Source: Streptomyces sp. QL37 (GTDB taxonomy: Bacteria; Actinomycetota; Actinomycetes; Streptomycetales; Streptomycetaceae). Taken from it: 64,000 nucleotides of DNA. Where the stretch lies: the NCBI RefSeq assembly GCF_002941025.1, contig NZ_PTJS01000001.1, positions 4,717,472 through 4,781,471 on the forward strand. Direction: 5' to 3'. Within the stretch, counting starts at the first letter, position 1; each line of letters begins with the position of its first letter. The translations under genes were made by a program, and so were the position numbers. The notes beneath the pieces are model-generated. The model did no database searches, was not told the origin of the DNA, and worked only from the letters and a program-made list of their open reading frames with translations. Below, piece after piece: positions 25,017-33,418 of this stretch.

Positions 25017-25562
25017 ATGGCCACCGGACGCACGGACCCGCAGCGGCGCGAACGCATTCTCGCCGCCACGCTCGACCACATCGCCGAGGAGGGTGTCGTC
25101 GGCGTCTCCCACCGCAAGATCGCGGGCCGCGCCGAGGTCCCGCTGGGCTCGATGACGTATCACTTCGACGGCATCGACGACCTGCTGCGCGAGGCCTTCA
25201 CCCGCTTCGCCGACCACATCGTGGCCGTCTTCGAGCTGCACCTGGGCCGGGTCGACACCCCCGAGCAGGCCCGCGAGGCCGTCACCGACCTCATCCACGT
25301 GCTCTCCGAGGGCCCCCGCCGCGACCTCGTCCTCACCCAGGAGCTCTACACGCTGGCCGCCCGGCGCGACGAGTACCGCGAGCTCACCCACGCCTGGATG
25401 AACCGCAGCCGCCGCCTGCTGGAGCAGCACTTCGACCCGGACACCGCGCGTCAGCTGGACGCGCTGATCGAGGGGCTGGCCCTGCACCGGTCCCTCGACA
25501 CCGAGCCGCAGGATCGCGAGCTGACGCGGCTGGCGGTGCACCGGATGACGTCCGGCGCCTGA
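25017..25562 (+). CDS. TetR/AcrR family regulator
   Basis: A 181-residue regulator with the TetR helix-turn-helix at residues ~12-58 (ERILAATLDHIAEEGVVGVSHRKIAGRAEVPLGSMTYHF) and a variable helical ligand domain after it. The ATG lies 11 bases after the acetyltransferase stop, so both are cotranscribed. The tandem operators before the first gene make an autoregulated two-gene unit likely. Ligand unknown. Confidence 0.9.
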   Translation: MATGRTDPQRRERILAATLDHIAEEGVVGVSHRKIAGRAEVPLGSMTYHFDGIDDLLREAFTRFADHIVAVFELHLGRVDTPEQAREAVTDLIHVLSEGPRRDLVLTQELYTLAARRDEYRELTHAWMNRSRRLLEQHFDPDTARQLDALIEGLALHRSLDTEPQDRELTRLAVHRMTSGA

Positions 25563-25668
25563 GGAACCTCCCGAACCGCCTGTGGGGCGCGGACCTGACA
25601 CCGCGTCCCACAGGCCTCTCCACCGATGAGAGCATCTCCCTCACGCTCTACGAGGGGGGTTGGGCTCC

Positions 25669-26330
25669 ATGGCACGCCGGTCCGGGGCAAGGGCCAGGGA
25701 CACGCGGCGCACGCGCGAGGCGAAGCGGGCGGAGGAGACGAGGCTCGCGGCGAAGCGGGCCGCGCCCGAGGACGGTGGCGGGAAACGCGGGGAGAAGCGG
25801 CGCGGGAAGCTGTGGCCGGTGGCCGGGGCGCTGGTCCTCGCCGCGGTCCTCTGCGGGGCCGTGCTGCTGTTCCTCTCCCCCTGCCGGAGAACATGTGGCG
25901 TGACGTCGCCCCGCGGTGGCCCGGCGGCGGGTACGGCCTCGCCGCCACAGCCGGGTTCGTGCTCTTCCCGTGCGTGGGCGGTGTCGTCGTGGGCCTGGGC
26001 GGTCTCTTCGAGGGCGTCACGGCATGGCGCCGGAGCCGTGAGCCGCGCCGGCTCACCGGGGCGGCCGGTCACGGCCTGCTCGCGGCGGGCTGCGGGCTGC
26101 TGGGCGCCGCCGGCGTCGTGGTCGTGACCACGACGCTCGGCGGCAAGGGAGGCGCCCGCTCGGACAGCCTCTCCGTCTTCCTCCGGAGCGAGTACCCCTC
26201 GGTCGGCTACGCGGCGCTGGGCGGCATCGTCGCCCCGCTCCTCGTCGCCCCGGCGGCCGTCAGGCTCCGGGAGGCGCTGGGGCGACGAGGAGCGGGAGGA
26301 GTGACCTGGAGGAATGACCCGGAGGAGTGA
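25669..26330 (+). pseudogene. Frameshifted membrane protein gene of unknown function
   Basis: The reading begins MARRSGARARDTRRTREAKRAEE, a basic helical start behind GAGGGGGG, then KLWPVAGALVLAAVLCGAVLLFLSP, a membrane helix. At a run of five C near 25880 the frame is lost. The continuation one frame over is LPENMWRDVAPRWPG, then two further helices (AATAGFVLFPCVGGVVVGLGGLF and AAGCGLLGAAGVVVVTT) and a last one, ending at 26330. One extra C would restore a protein of about 220 residues. It may be a true frameshift or a base-call error in the homopolymer. Confidence 0.65.
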
Positions 26331-26339
26331 CCGGGGGAC

Positions 26340-27323
26340 CTACTTCGTCAGGTCCGCCTGGAGTTCGTCCAGGATCTTGTCCGCAGCCGTGTAGCCGATG
26401 CCCTGGATCCACAGCTCGTCCTCGACCGGGAAGACCTTGCCGGCCTTCACCGCGCCCATGTTCTTCCAGAGCCCGCTGCCCACGGTCTGCTTCTGCCCGG
26501 ATTTCTCCGCGTCCCCGTACGTCGAGTGGAAGACGACGTCCGCGTCCGCCTGGTCGATCTTCTCCGGGCTGATGTCGTACGAGAAGCCGTCCTTGGCCTT
26601 GTCGACGACCGCGGGCCGGCCGAGGCCGACGTCGGCGAGGATCGTCGCGATGTAGTTCTGGCGGCCGTAGACGCGGATGTCCGCGCCCTCGACGAACCGC
26701 ACCATGTTGACCTCGGTGGCCGCCGCCTTCTCCTTGCCGCCGAGCGCCTCGGTGACCTCGCCGACGTGCGCCTCGTAGCCGGCGATGACCTTCTCGGCCG
26801 CCGGGACCTTGCCGAGCGCGTTGGCGTGGACCTGGAAGTTCTCCTTCCAGGGGTAGCCCGTGTTCTCCGTCATGACCGTCGGGGCGATCTTCGAGAGCTC
26901 GTCGTACTTGTCGCCGTGGCGGATCTTGCTGGTGAGGATCAGGTCCGGCTTCAGCCCCGCGACCGCCTCCAGGTTCGGCGTCATCATCTCGCCGACGTCC
27001 TCGATGCCCGCGACCTGCTCCTTCGGCAGGTAGCTCAGGTAACCCGACTCCGTGCCGGTGTGCGTGGCGCCGACCGGCTTCACACCGAGGGTGAGCGCGG
27101 AGTCCAGCTCGGCGGTGTCCAGGACGACCACCCGCTTCGGGGCGACGGGCACCTTGATGTTGCCCATGGCCGTGGCGACCGTGTGGGTCCCCCCGTCGGA
27201 GGAGGAGGCCGAGCCGCCGGAGCCGGAGCCGGAGTCGGACGAGCCGCAGGAGGTCAGGGTCAGCGCGGCGGTCACGGCCAGCGAACCGGTGACGAGCAGA
27301 CGAGCCGCAGGAGGTGTGGGCAT
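26340..27323 (-). CDS. Iron-siderophore ABC transporter substrate-binding lipoprotein
   Basis: The 327-residue protein is a FecB/FepB-type binding protein. The signal peptide ends at a lipobox (LTSC, Cys26), followed by a Ser/Gly linker. The fold then shows KRVVVLDTAELDSALTLGVKPVGAT, the N-lobe start, and GEMMTPNLEAVAGLKPDLILTS, typical of this class. The C-lobe starts after the long central helix. It is the last gene of the operon; the ATG is one base after the ATPase stop (TGACATG). The siderophore is unknown. Confidence 0.92.
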   Translation of the reverse strand: MPTPPAARLLVTGSLAVTAALTLTSCGSSDSGSGSGGSASSSDGGTHTVATAMGNIKVPVAPKRVVVLDTAELDSALTLGVKPVGATHTGTESGYLSYLPKEQVAGIEDVGEMMTPNLEAVAGLKPDLILTSKIRHGDKYDELSKIAPTVMTENTGYPWKENFQVHANALGKVPAAEKVIAGYEAHVGEVTEALGGKEKAAATEVNMVRFVEGADIRVYGRQNYIATILADVGLGRPAVVDKAKDGFSYDISPEKIDQADADVVFHSTYGDAEKSGQKQTVGSGLWKNMGAVKAGKVFPVEDELWIQGIGYTAADKILDELQADLTK

Positions 27324-27324
27324 G

Positions 27325-28200
27325 TCAGAGAGCCTTTCCGGAGGAGGACGGGGAGGACAGGGGCGTGGCGGGAGTCCAGGGCGCGCCGGGTACGACGAGC
27401 GGGGAACCCGTGACCGGGTCCGGGACGACGACGGCTTCCAGGCCGAAGACCTCGCGCACGAGCTCGGCGGTGACGACGTCCCCCGGCCGCCCCTCGGCGA
27501 CGATGCGGCCCGCCTTCATGGCGACGAGGTGGTCGGCGTAACGGGCGGCCTGGTTGAGGTCGTGCAGGACGGTGACGACGGTCCGGCCCCGGCTGCCGTC
27601 CGCGGCCGGGGCGGCGAGCCGGCGCACCAGGTCCAGGACCTCGACCTGGTGCGCGATGTCGAGATACGTGGTCGGCTCGTCGAGCAGCAGCAGATCCGTG
27701 TCCTGCGCGAGCGCCATCGCGATCCACACCCGCTGGCGCTGGCCCCCGGACAGCTCGTCCACCGGCCGGTCGCCGAGCGCGGTGACGTCCGTGCGCTCCA
27801 TGGCCTCCGTCACCGCGCGCTCGTCCGCGTCCGACCACTGCTGCCACCACCGCTGGTGCGGCTGGCGGCCACGGGCGACCAGGTCGGAGACGGTGATCGC
27901 CTCGGGTGCCACGGGTGTCTGCGGGAGCAGCCCGACCGACTGGGCGATCGTGCGCGTGGGGATGCGCGACAGCTCCGTACCGTCCAGGAGCACGGAGCCG
28001 CCGGCCGGCTTCAGCAGCCGGCCCAGCGCGCGCAGGGTCGTCGACTTGCCGCAGGCGTTGGGGCCGACGATGACCGTCACGCACCCGTCGGGCACGGCCA
28101 GGTCCAGCTCGCGCACGACGGTGCGCTCGTCGTAGGCGAGGGTCAGGGCGCGGGCCGTGAGCCGGGACGTGGCGGTGTCCTGCGTACGGGTCGTCGTCAT
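27325..28200 (-). CDS. Iron-siderophore ABC transporter ATP-binding protein
   Basis: A 291-residue FecE/FepC-type ATPase. Walker A is GPNACGKST, the Q-loop is LLPQ, the signature is [17 protein letters not shown], Walker [13 protein letters not shown], and the switch His lies in [14 protein letters not shown]. The ATG overlaps the stop of the upstream permease gene in ATGA. It energises the FecCD-type permeases for uptake of ferric siderophore. Confidence 0.95.
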   Translation of the reverse strand: MTTTRTQDTATSRLTARALTLAYDERTVVRELDLAVPDGCVTVIVGPNACGKSTTLRALGRLLKPAGGSVLLDGTELSRIPTRTIAQSVGLLPQTPVAPEAITVSDLVARGRQPHQRWWQQWSDADERAVTEAMERTDVTALGDRPVDELSGGQRQRVWIAMALAQDTDLLLLDEPTTYLDIAHQVEVLDLVRRLAAPAADGSRGRTVVTVLHDLNQAARYADHLVAMKAGRIVAEGRPGDVVTAELVREVFGLEAVVVPDPVTGSPLVVPGAPWTPATPLSSPSSSGKAL

Positions 28201-29282
28201 GCGTTGCCTCCACTGCGGCCGCCGTGGCCACGGATGATCAGCCAGATCAGATACGGGGCGCCGACCGCCGCCGTCAGCACACCCACCGGGAGTTCGGTGG
28301 GGGAGAAGAGCCTGCGGGCCAGCAGATCCGCGAGGACGACGATCACGGCGCCGAGCAGTGCCGAGCACAGCAGCGGGATCTGCGCCGTACGCGTCATCCG
28401 GCGGGCGATCTGCGGGGCGAGCAGCGCCACGAAGTCGACCGGGCCCGCCGTCCCCGTCGCGACCGACGCCAGGACCACCCCGAGGGCGACGAGCCCCAGG
28501 CGTACGCGGCCGAGGCGGACGCCCAGCGCCGTCGCGGTGTCGTCGTCCATCGAGACGGCGCGCTGCGCGCGCGCCGCCCACAGCACGGCGGGCAGCAGGA
28601 CCAGGAGGGCCCAGCCGATCGGGGCTGCCTCGTTCCAGCCGCGGCCGTTGAGCGAGCCCGTCATCCAGATCTGCGCCTGCTGGGCGACCAGGTAGTCGCC
28701 CTTCGTCAGGAACAGGGTCGTCACCGACCGCAGGGCGATCGCGAAGCCGATCCCGATGAGGACGAAGCGGGTCGCGTGGAGCCCGCCGCGCCAGGCGAAG
28801 ACGTACACCAGCGCGGCGGCGACGACCCCTCCGAGGACGGAGAGGTAGGGCAGGACGGTGTACGAGGTGAGGCCGAAGGTCATCGCGCCGACCGTGAGCG
28901 CGCTCGCGCCCTGGCTGATGCCGATGATGTCGGGGCTGGCGAGCGGGTTGCGGGCGACGGTCTGGATCAGCGCCCCGGCGATCCCGAAGGCCGCGCCGAC
29001 GAGCAGCCCGACGACCATGCGGGGCAGCCGCAGGGTGCCCACGACCAGCTCGTCCGGCGACGGCTGCCCGAGGACGACCTTCACGACCTCCGCGGGCGCC
29101 ACGAAGCTCTCACCGGTGCAGAGGTAGGCGACACAGACCGCCGCCAGCAGGACGACGAGGGCCACGGCGACGAGCCCGGCCCGCCGGTGGAGCAGGAACC
29201 GGGCCCGCTTCCCGACCCGTACGACCTGGTAGCCGGCGGGGCGGACCGGGGTCCGCAGGGGCACTGCCGTGTCCGCGCTCAT
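28197..29282 (-). CDS. FecCD-type iron-siderophore ABC permease (second subunit)
   Basis: The 361-residue membrane protein has about ten helices after a 30-residue cytoplasmic start. [43 protein letters not shown] is the family signature, and [22 protein letters not shown] is the coupling region facing the ATPase. The ATG overlaps the stop of the first permease (ATGA). Two permease genes together form the heterodimeric channel. Confidence 0.94.
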   Translation of the reverse strand: MSADTAVPLRTPVRPAGYQVVRVGKRARFLLHRRAGLVAVALVVLLAAVCVAYLCTGESFVAPAEVVKVVLGQPSPDELVVGTLRLPRMVVGLLVGAAFGIAGALIQTVARNPLASPDIIGISQGASALTVGAMTFGLTSYTVLPYLSVLGGVVAAALVYVFAWRGGLHATRFVLIGIGFAIALRSVTTLFLTKGDYLVAQQAQIWMTGSLNGRGWNEAAPIGWALLVLLPAVLWAARAQRAVSMDDDTATALGVRLGRVRLGLVALGVVLASVATGTAGPVDFVALLAPQIARRMTRTAQIPLLCSALLGAVIVVLADLLARRLFSPTELPVGVLTAAVGAPYLIWLIIRGHGGRSGGNA

Positions 29283-30289
29283 GCGGGCACCGCCTTCCGG
29301 CGTACGAGGGTGACCAGGAACGGCACGCCGATCAGTGCCGTCATCACTCCTGCCGGGACCTCGCCGGGCGGGAACAGGACCCGGCCGACGACATCGGAGA
29401 CGAGGAGCATCACGGGCCCGACGAGGGCCGCCATCGGCAGCACCCAGCGGTGGTCGCTGCCCACGATCGCGCGGGCGATGTGCGGCACCGCGAGGCCGAC
29501 GAAGGCGATCGGTCCGGCCGCCGCGACTCCCGCGCCGGTGAGCACGGTGGCCCCGATACCGCCGACGATGCGGACGGCCGCGACGTTCTGCCCCAGGCCC
29601 TTCGCGACGTCCTCGCCCAGCGCCAGCGCGTCGAGCCCGCGTGCGACGGACACCACGAGGGCGGCCCCGATCAGCAGGAACGGCCAGATCTGCTGGGCGA
29701 CCTGGGCCTCGCGGCCCGCGATCGAGCCCACCTGCCAGAAGCGGAACTCGTCGAGCGCCGATGCCTTCGTGGTGAGCACGGCCATGGTCACCGAGACCAG
29801 CAGAGCGTTGATCGCGGCGCCGCCCAGCGCGAGCTTCACCGGCGTCGCACCGCCCCGGCCCCGGGCGGCGACGGCGTACACGGCGACGGACGCGACGGCG
29901 GCCCCCGCGAAGGCGAACCAGACATAGCCGGTGAGGGTGTGGATCCCGGCGTAGGCGATGGCCAGGACCACGGCCACCGAGGCGCCCTGGCTGATCCCGA
30001 GGATCCCCGGGTCGGCGATGGGGTTGCAGGTGATGCCCTGGAGCACCGTGCCCGCGAGGGCGAGCGCCGCGCCGACCATCAGGCCGATCACGGTGCGCGG
30101 CACCCGCATCTGCCGGATCACCTCGGCGGCGTCGGAGTGCCCGCCGTGCAGCAGGGCGTCCAGGACCGCGGACGGCGCGATGGTCCTCGCCCCGACGGCG
30201 AGGCTGAGCAGGACGGAGAGCAGCAGGGCGGCGACGGCGGCAGCGGTCGCGAGCGCGCGTCTGGACAGGCGTGGAGCGGCGGCTGCCAT
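29279..30289 (-). CDS. FecCD-type iron-siderophore ABC permease (first subunit)
   Basis: The 336-residue protein has about ten helices, with MRVPRTVIGLMVGAALALAGTVLQGITCNPIADPGILGISQGAS and AAGPIAFVGLAVPHIARAIVG as family signatures. It opens the four-gene operon permease-permease-ATPase-binding protein. The ATG at 30289 is chosen; a TTG at 30298 in the same frame is possible, and neither has a clear ribosome site. An iron box lies 50 bases upstream, so iron repression by a DmdR/IdeR protein is likely. Confidence 0.93.
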   Translation of the reverse strand: MAAAAPRLSRRALATAAAVAALLLSVLLSLAVGARTIAPSAVLDALLHGGHSDAAEVIRQMRVPRTVIGLMVGAALALAGTVLQGITCNPIADPGILGISQGASVAVVLAIAYAGIHTLTGYVWFAFAGAAVASVAVYAVAARGRGGATPVKLALGGAAINALLVSVTMAVLTTKASALDEFRFWQVGSIAGREAQVAQQIWPFLLIGAALVVSVARGLDALALGEDVAKGLGQNVAAVRIVGGIGATVLTGAGVAAAGPIAFVGLAVPHIARAIVGSDHRWVLPMAALVGPVMLLVSDVVGRVLFPPGEVPAGVMTALIGVPFLVTLVRRKAVPA

Positions 30290-30338
30290 CGGAACCAATC
30301 GGGTGAGCGAGAGCCGGTAACTGCAAGGAGGGTCATTG

Positions 30339-30357
30339 TGAGGTAAGGCTCGGCTAA
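30339..30357 (-). promoter_or_regulatory. Iron box (DmdR/IdeR-type site) for the siderophore uptake operon
   Basis: TGAGGTAAGGCTCGGCTAA matches 14 of 19 positions of the actinobacterial iron box TTAGGTTAGGCTAACCTAA, including the AGG-TNAGGCT core. It lies between the permease start and the convergent upstream gene, at promoter distance. Confidence 0.78.
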
Positions 30358-30403
30358 GTCTATGTGTGGCCCATGAACCGGGGCAGGGCGCCCATGGACT
30401 CCG

Positions 30404-30955
30404 TCACCGGGCCCTCGCCCTGCGCAGGGCGACCTCCTCGGCGGTGACGGGGGCCTGGATCCTGTGGACGTCCCCCACGCGCAGGCCGGCCGGCGTGCTG
30501 TGGTCGCCGTGTACGGCGATGAAGGAGACGGCCGTCCGCGAGGCGGGCTGCCAGAAGGTGCGGTAGTACGGCGCGTTCCCCGGGTACTCCGGGATCTCCA
30601 CCAGCGGGACGCCCCGCCGCCGCAGGAGACGCTCCAGCTTCTCGAACCGGAGCCGCGGGGCGAACCGTCCGTAGCGGGCCCGGAGCACCTCGCCCGGGAG
30701 GGTGCGGTCGCGGCGGGCGAGCCGGTGCACCTGGAGGCTGAAGTGGTGCCCCGACCAGGGGTCGCGGGCCCGGGCACGGTGGTAGTGGAACTCCGCCAGG
30801 CCGTAGTCACGGCACATGGCCCGGCCGAAGTCGTTCTCGGCGAAATCCGTCCCCAGGACCGAGGCGGCCTCGTGCGGGGACCCGTCCGGGCGGAGCCCGA
30901 GCACGGTGCCGGTGGTGACGGCATGGACGTAGAACGCCAGGGAGTACGGGGTCAA
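30404..30955 (-). CDS. Conserved hypothetical protein
   Basis: A 183-residue soluble protein. The N-terminal half (GSPHEAASVLGTDFAENDFGRAMCRDYGLAEFHYHR) has the look of small immunity-protein-like domains that pair a short helix with a DYGL-EF strand, but no family can be named with confidence. The C-terminus is strand-rich (TAVSFIAVHGD). The TTG start at 30955 is supported by GAGGA eight bases upstream. It stands alone, divergent from the HAD gene and followed by the iron-uptake operon on the same strand. Confidence 0.7.
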   Translation of the reverse strand: MTPYSLAFYVHAVTTGTVLGLRPDGSPHEAASVLGTDFAENDFGRAMCRDYGLAEFHYHRARARDPWSGHHFSLQVHRLARRDRTLPGEVLRARYGRFAPRLRFEKLERLLRRRGVPLVEIPEYPGNAPYYRTFWQPASRTAVSFIAVHGDHSTPAGLRVGDVHRIQAPVTAEEVALRRARAR

Positions 30956-31033
30956 CGGTCGTTCCTCGGTAGGGGGTGGATGCGGTGGCCCGCAGTTCGG
31001 ACGGTCGGCCGCCCGGTCCGGGGCACCGGCACA

Positions 31034-31660
31034 ATGGACCTCATGCCTTCACCCACCCTGACGGTCGGATTCGACCTCGACATGACCCTCATCGACTCCC
31101 GGCCCGGCATCAAGGTCGCCTACGAGAAACTGGCCGCCGAGACGGGTGTGTACATCGACACCGACCTGGTCGTCAGCCGGCTCGGCCCGCCGCTCCAGGA
31201 CGAGATGCGGAACTGGTTCCCGGCCGACGCGATCGAAGAGGCGTGCGACCGGTACCGCGCCCTCTACCCGGACACGGCGATCACCCCGACGACCGCGCTC
31301 CCCGGCGCCCGGGAGGCCGTCGAGGCCGTCCAGGCGCTCGGCGGACGGGCGATGGTCGTCACCGCCAAGTACGAACCGAACGCCAAGCTCCACCTCGCGC
31401 ACCTCGGCATAGACGCGGACGTGCTGATCGGCGGTCTCTGGGCGGAGGGCAAGGCCCAGGCGCTCCTGGAGCACGGCGCGCGGGTCTACGTCGGCGACCA
31501 CACCGGGGACGTACGGGGTGCGCGCGCGGCGGACGCCCTGTCGGTCGGCGTCACCACCGGCCCGTGCGACGAGGAGGAGCTCCGGGCCGCCGGAGCCGAC
31601 GTGATCCTGCCGGACCTCACGGCGTTCCCCGCCTGGCTGCGGACCTTCGCGGCCGCCTGA
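31034..31660 (+). CDS. HAD family hydrolase (phosphoglycolate phosphatase-like)
   Basis: The 208-residue enzyme has all HAD motifs: motif I GFDLDMTLIDS with the nucleophile Asp, a helical cap at residues ~20-85, motif II MVVTAK, a lysine in AEGKAQAL (motif III) and motif IV VGDHTGDVRGARAA. It is a magnesium-dependent phosphatase of the Gph/beta-phosphoglucomutase group; the substrate cannot be read from the sequence. A second ATG three codons in is an alternative start. Confidence 0.9.
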   Translation: MDLMPSPTLTVGFDLDMTLIDSRPGIKVAYEKLAAETGVYIDTDLVVSRLGPPLQDEMRNWFPADAIEEACDRYRALYPDTAITPTTALPGAREAVEAVQALGGRAMVVTAKYEPNAKLHLAHLGIDADVLIGGLWAEGKAQALLEHGARVYVGDHTGDVRGARAADALSVGVTTGPCDEEELRAAGADVILPDLTAFPAWLRTFAAA

Positions 31661-31684
31661 CGCACAGCGGCGAGGGCCGGTCCG

Positions 31685-31921
31685 CTACCTCGCGGCGGCG
31701 CGCTTCGGCGAGTTCTTCCACGCCGACCGCACCACCCCCGCGGCGGCGATCAGGAAGCCCAGCCCCATCAGCATGCACACCGCGTACGCGATGGACGGGA
31801 ACGGGTCGGTGCCCAGGAACAGTGGGGCCACCGTGACGAGTGTGGCCAGTGCGCCGATGAAGAAGACGATCGCGCCGACCTGTACGAGCCGGTCGCCTGC
31901 GCCGGAAGGAGTAGTACTCAC
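31685..31921 (-). CDS. Small two-helix membrane protein
   Basis: A 78-residue protein with two hydrophobic helices (LVQVGAIVFFIGALATLVTVAPLFL and IAYAVCMLMGLGFLIAAAGVV) and a basic C-terminus (KNSPKRAAAR). The GTG start fits codon use. No family name is recognised. It converges on the HAD gene and is divergent from the cold-shock gene. Confidence 0.7.
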   Translation of the reverse strand: MSTTPSGAGDRLVQVGAIVFFIGALATLVTVAPLFLGTDPFPSIAYAVCMLMGLGFLIAAAGVVRSAWKNSPKRAAAR

Positions 31922-32002
31922 CCGGTCAGGGTAGTTCCCAGCTCGGCGGAACCATTCGGCGACGTCTTGTGTCCGGCCCCTGGACCATTAGCCTGGGGCA
32001 CG

Positions 32003-32051
32003 GCGGGTCGGAAGACCCGCTGTACTGCTATCCGGAGCCGTTTCACGGCTC
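32003..32051 (+). promoter_or_regulatory. Structured 5' leader of the cold-shock gene
   Basis: Two hairpins lie 35-85 bases before the start: GCGGGTC-GGAA-GACCCGC (7-base stem, GNRA-type loop) and GAGCCG-TTTCA-CGGCTC (6-base stem). Stacked hairpins in cold-shock leaders can act as RNA thermometers; here that is inference. Confidence 0.5.
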
Positions 32052-32087
32052 TCCCGCGCACCGACGAGTACGAGGACGAGGACAGAC

Positions 32088-32471
32088 GTGCCCACGGGTA
32101 AGGTCAAATGGTTCAATTCGGAAAAGGGCTTCGGCTTTCTTTCGCGCGACGACGGCGCCGACGTCTTCGTCCACTCCTCCGTACTCCCGGCCGGCGTCGA
32201 AGCGCTCAAGCCCGGCCAGCGCGTCGAGTTCGGGGTGGTCGCCGGCCAACGCGGTGACCAGGCCCTCTCCGTGGTGATCCTCGACCCCACGCCGTCCGTC
32301 GCCGCCGCGCAGCGGCGCAGGCCGGACGAGCTGGCCTCGATCGTGCAGGACCTGACGACGGTGCTGGAGAACATCACGCCGCTGCTGGAGCGCGGCCGGT
32401 ACCCCGACAAGGCGGCGGGTGCGAAGATCGCCGGCCTGCTGAGGGCGGTCGCCGACCAGCTCGACGTCTGA
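32088..32471 (+). CDS. Cold-shock domain protein with C-terminal helical extension
   Basis: Residues 1-65 form a cold-shock domain with both RNA-binding motifs (KGFGFLS for RNP1, VFVHSS for RNP2). A further 60 residues, absent from CspA, are predicted helical (DELASIVQDLTTVLENITPLLERG). Total length 127 residues. The GTG start begins VPTGKVKWFNSEKG. This longer type is conserved in streptomycetes next to the menaquinone genes mqnB-mqnD, as here. It probably binds single-stranded RNA; the extension may serve for dimer or partner binding. Confidence 0.9.
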   Translation: MPTGKVKWFNSEKGFGFLSRDDGADVFVHSSVLPAGVEALKPGQRVEFGVVAGQRGDQALSVVILDPTPSVAAAQRRRPDELASIVQDLTTVLENITPLLERGRYPDKAAGAKIAGLLRAVADQLDV

Positions 32472-32512
32472 CGGACGCGGGGACGCCCGGGCAGGGCCCG
32501 GGCGTCCCCGGT

Positions 32513-33418
32513 TCAGCGCCCGGTGACGGAGAACGCGTCCGGCGCCAGCGCCGGCACGAGGCCCTCGGCAGCCGCCCGGGTCAGCAGGCCGCGGATCGCC
32601 GCGTAGCCGCTCTCGCCGAGGTCGGCGGTGAACTCGTTCACATACAGCCCGATGTGCTGGTCGGCCACGGCCGGGTCCATCTCCTGGGCGTGCTCCAGGA
32701 CGTACGGACGCGACTTCTCCGGGTCGTCCCAGGCCATCCGCACCGACGTGCGGATCGACTCCGACAGCCTGTTCAGCGTCTCCTCGCCCAGCGAGCGCTT
32801 CGCGATGATCGCGCCGAGCGGGATCGGCAGGCCGGTGGTCGACTCCCAGTGCTCGCCCATGTCGGCGAGGCTGTGCAGGCCGTAGTTCCGGTAGGTGAAA
32901 CGGGCCTCGTGGATCACGAGCCCGGCGTCCACCCGGCCGTCGCGCACCGCCGGCATGATCTCGTCGAACGGCATGACGACGATCTCGCCCACGCCGTCCG
33001 GGACGACCTCGGCCGCCCACAGCCGGAACAGCAGATAGGCGGTGGAGCGCTCGCTCGGCACGGCGACGGTCTTCCCCGTCAGGTCGGCGCCGGGCTCCTT
33101 CGTGAGGACGAGCGGCCCGCAGCCGCGCCCCAGGGCGCCGCCGCACGGCAGCAGCGCGTACTCGTCGAGCACCCACGGAAGGACGGCATAGGACACCTTC
33201 AGCACGTCGAGCTCGCCGCGCTCGGCCATGCCGTTGGTGACGTCGATGTCGGCGAAGGTGACGTCGAGGGCGGGCGCGCCGGGGACCCTTCCGTGCGCCC
33301 AGGCGTCGAAGACGAAGGTGTCGTTCGGACACGGCGAGAAGGCGATCCGCAGCGCGGGGAGCGCGGCTCCGGCGGAGTCCGTCGCGGTGTCAGTCACGGT
33401 GTCGGTCGAGTCGGTCAT
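32513..33418 (-). CDS. mqnD: 1,4-dihydroxy-6-naphthoate synthase MqnD (futalosine pathway)
   Basis: MqnD acts late in the futalosine route to menaquinone. The 301-residue protein has a periplasmic-binding-like fold. It starts with a 20-residue Thr/Asp/Ser tail, then LRIAFSPCPNDTFVFDAWAHG, the family hallmark, then VTFADIDVTNGMAERGELDVLKVSY and LVIHEARFTYRNYGL with the conserved His. Its start lies inside the 3' end of mqnB (29-base overlap), so the two are translated from one message. Confidence 0.95.
   Translation of the reverse strand: MTDSTDTVTDTATDSAGAALPALRIAFSPCPNDTFVFDAWAHGRVPGAPALDVTFADIDVTNGMAERGELDVLKVSYAVLPWVLDEYALLPCGGALGRGCGPLVLTKEPGADLTGKTVAVPSERSTAYLLFRLWAAEVVPDGVGEIVVMPFDEIMPAVRDGRVDAGLVIHEARFTYRNYGLHSLADMGEHWESTTGLPIPLGAIIAKRSLGEETLNRLSESIRTSVRMAWDDPEKSRPYVLEHAQEMDPAVADQHIGLYVNEFTADLGESGYAAIRGLLTRAAAEGLVPALAPDAFSVTGR

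Noticed and set aside
27237..27315. 17-base direct repeat GACGAGCCGCAGGAGGT at both ends of the binding-protein signal peptide region
   Set aside because: Short, and explained by similar codons for SCGSS and PPAARL; no evidence for duplication of the stretch between.
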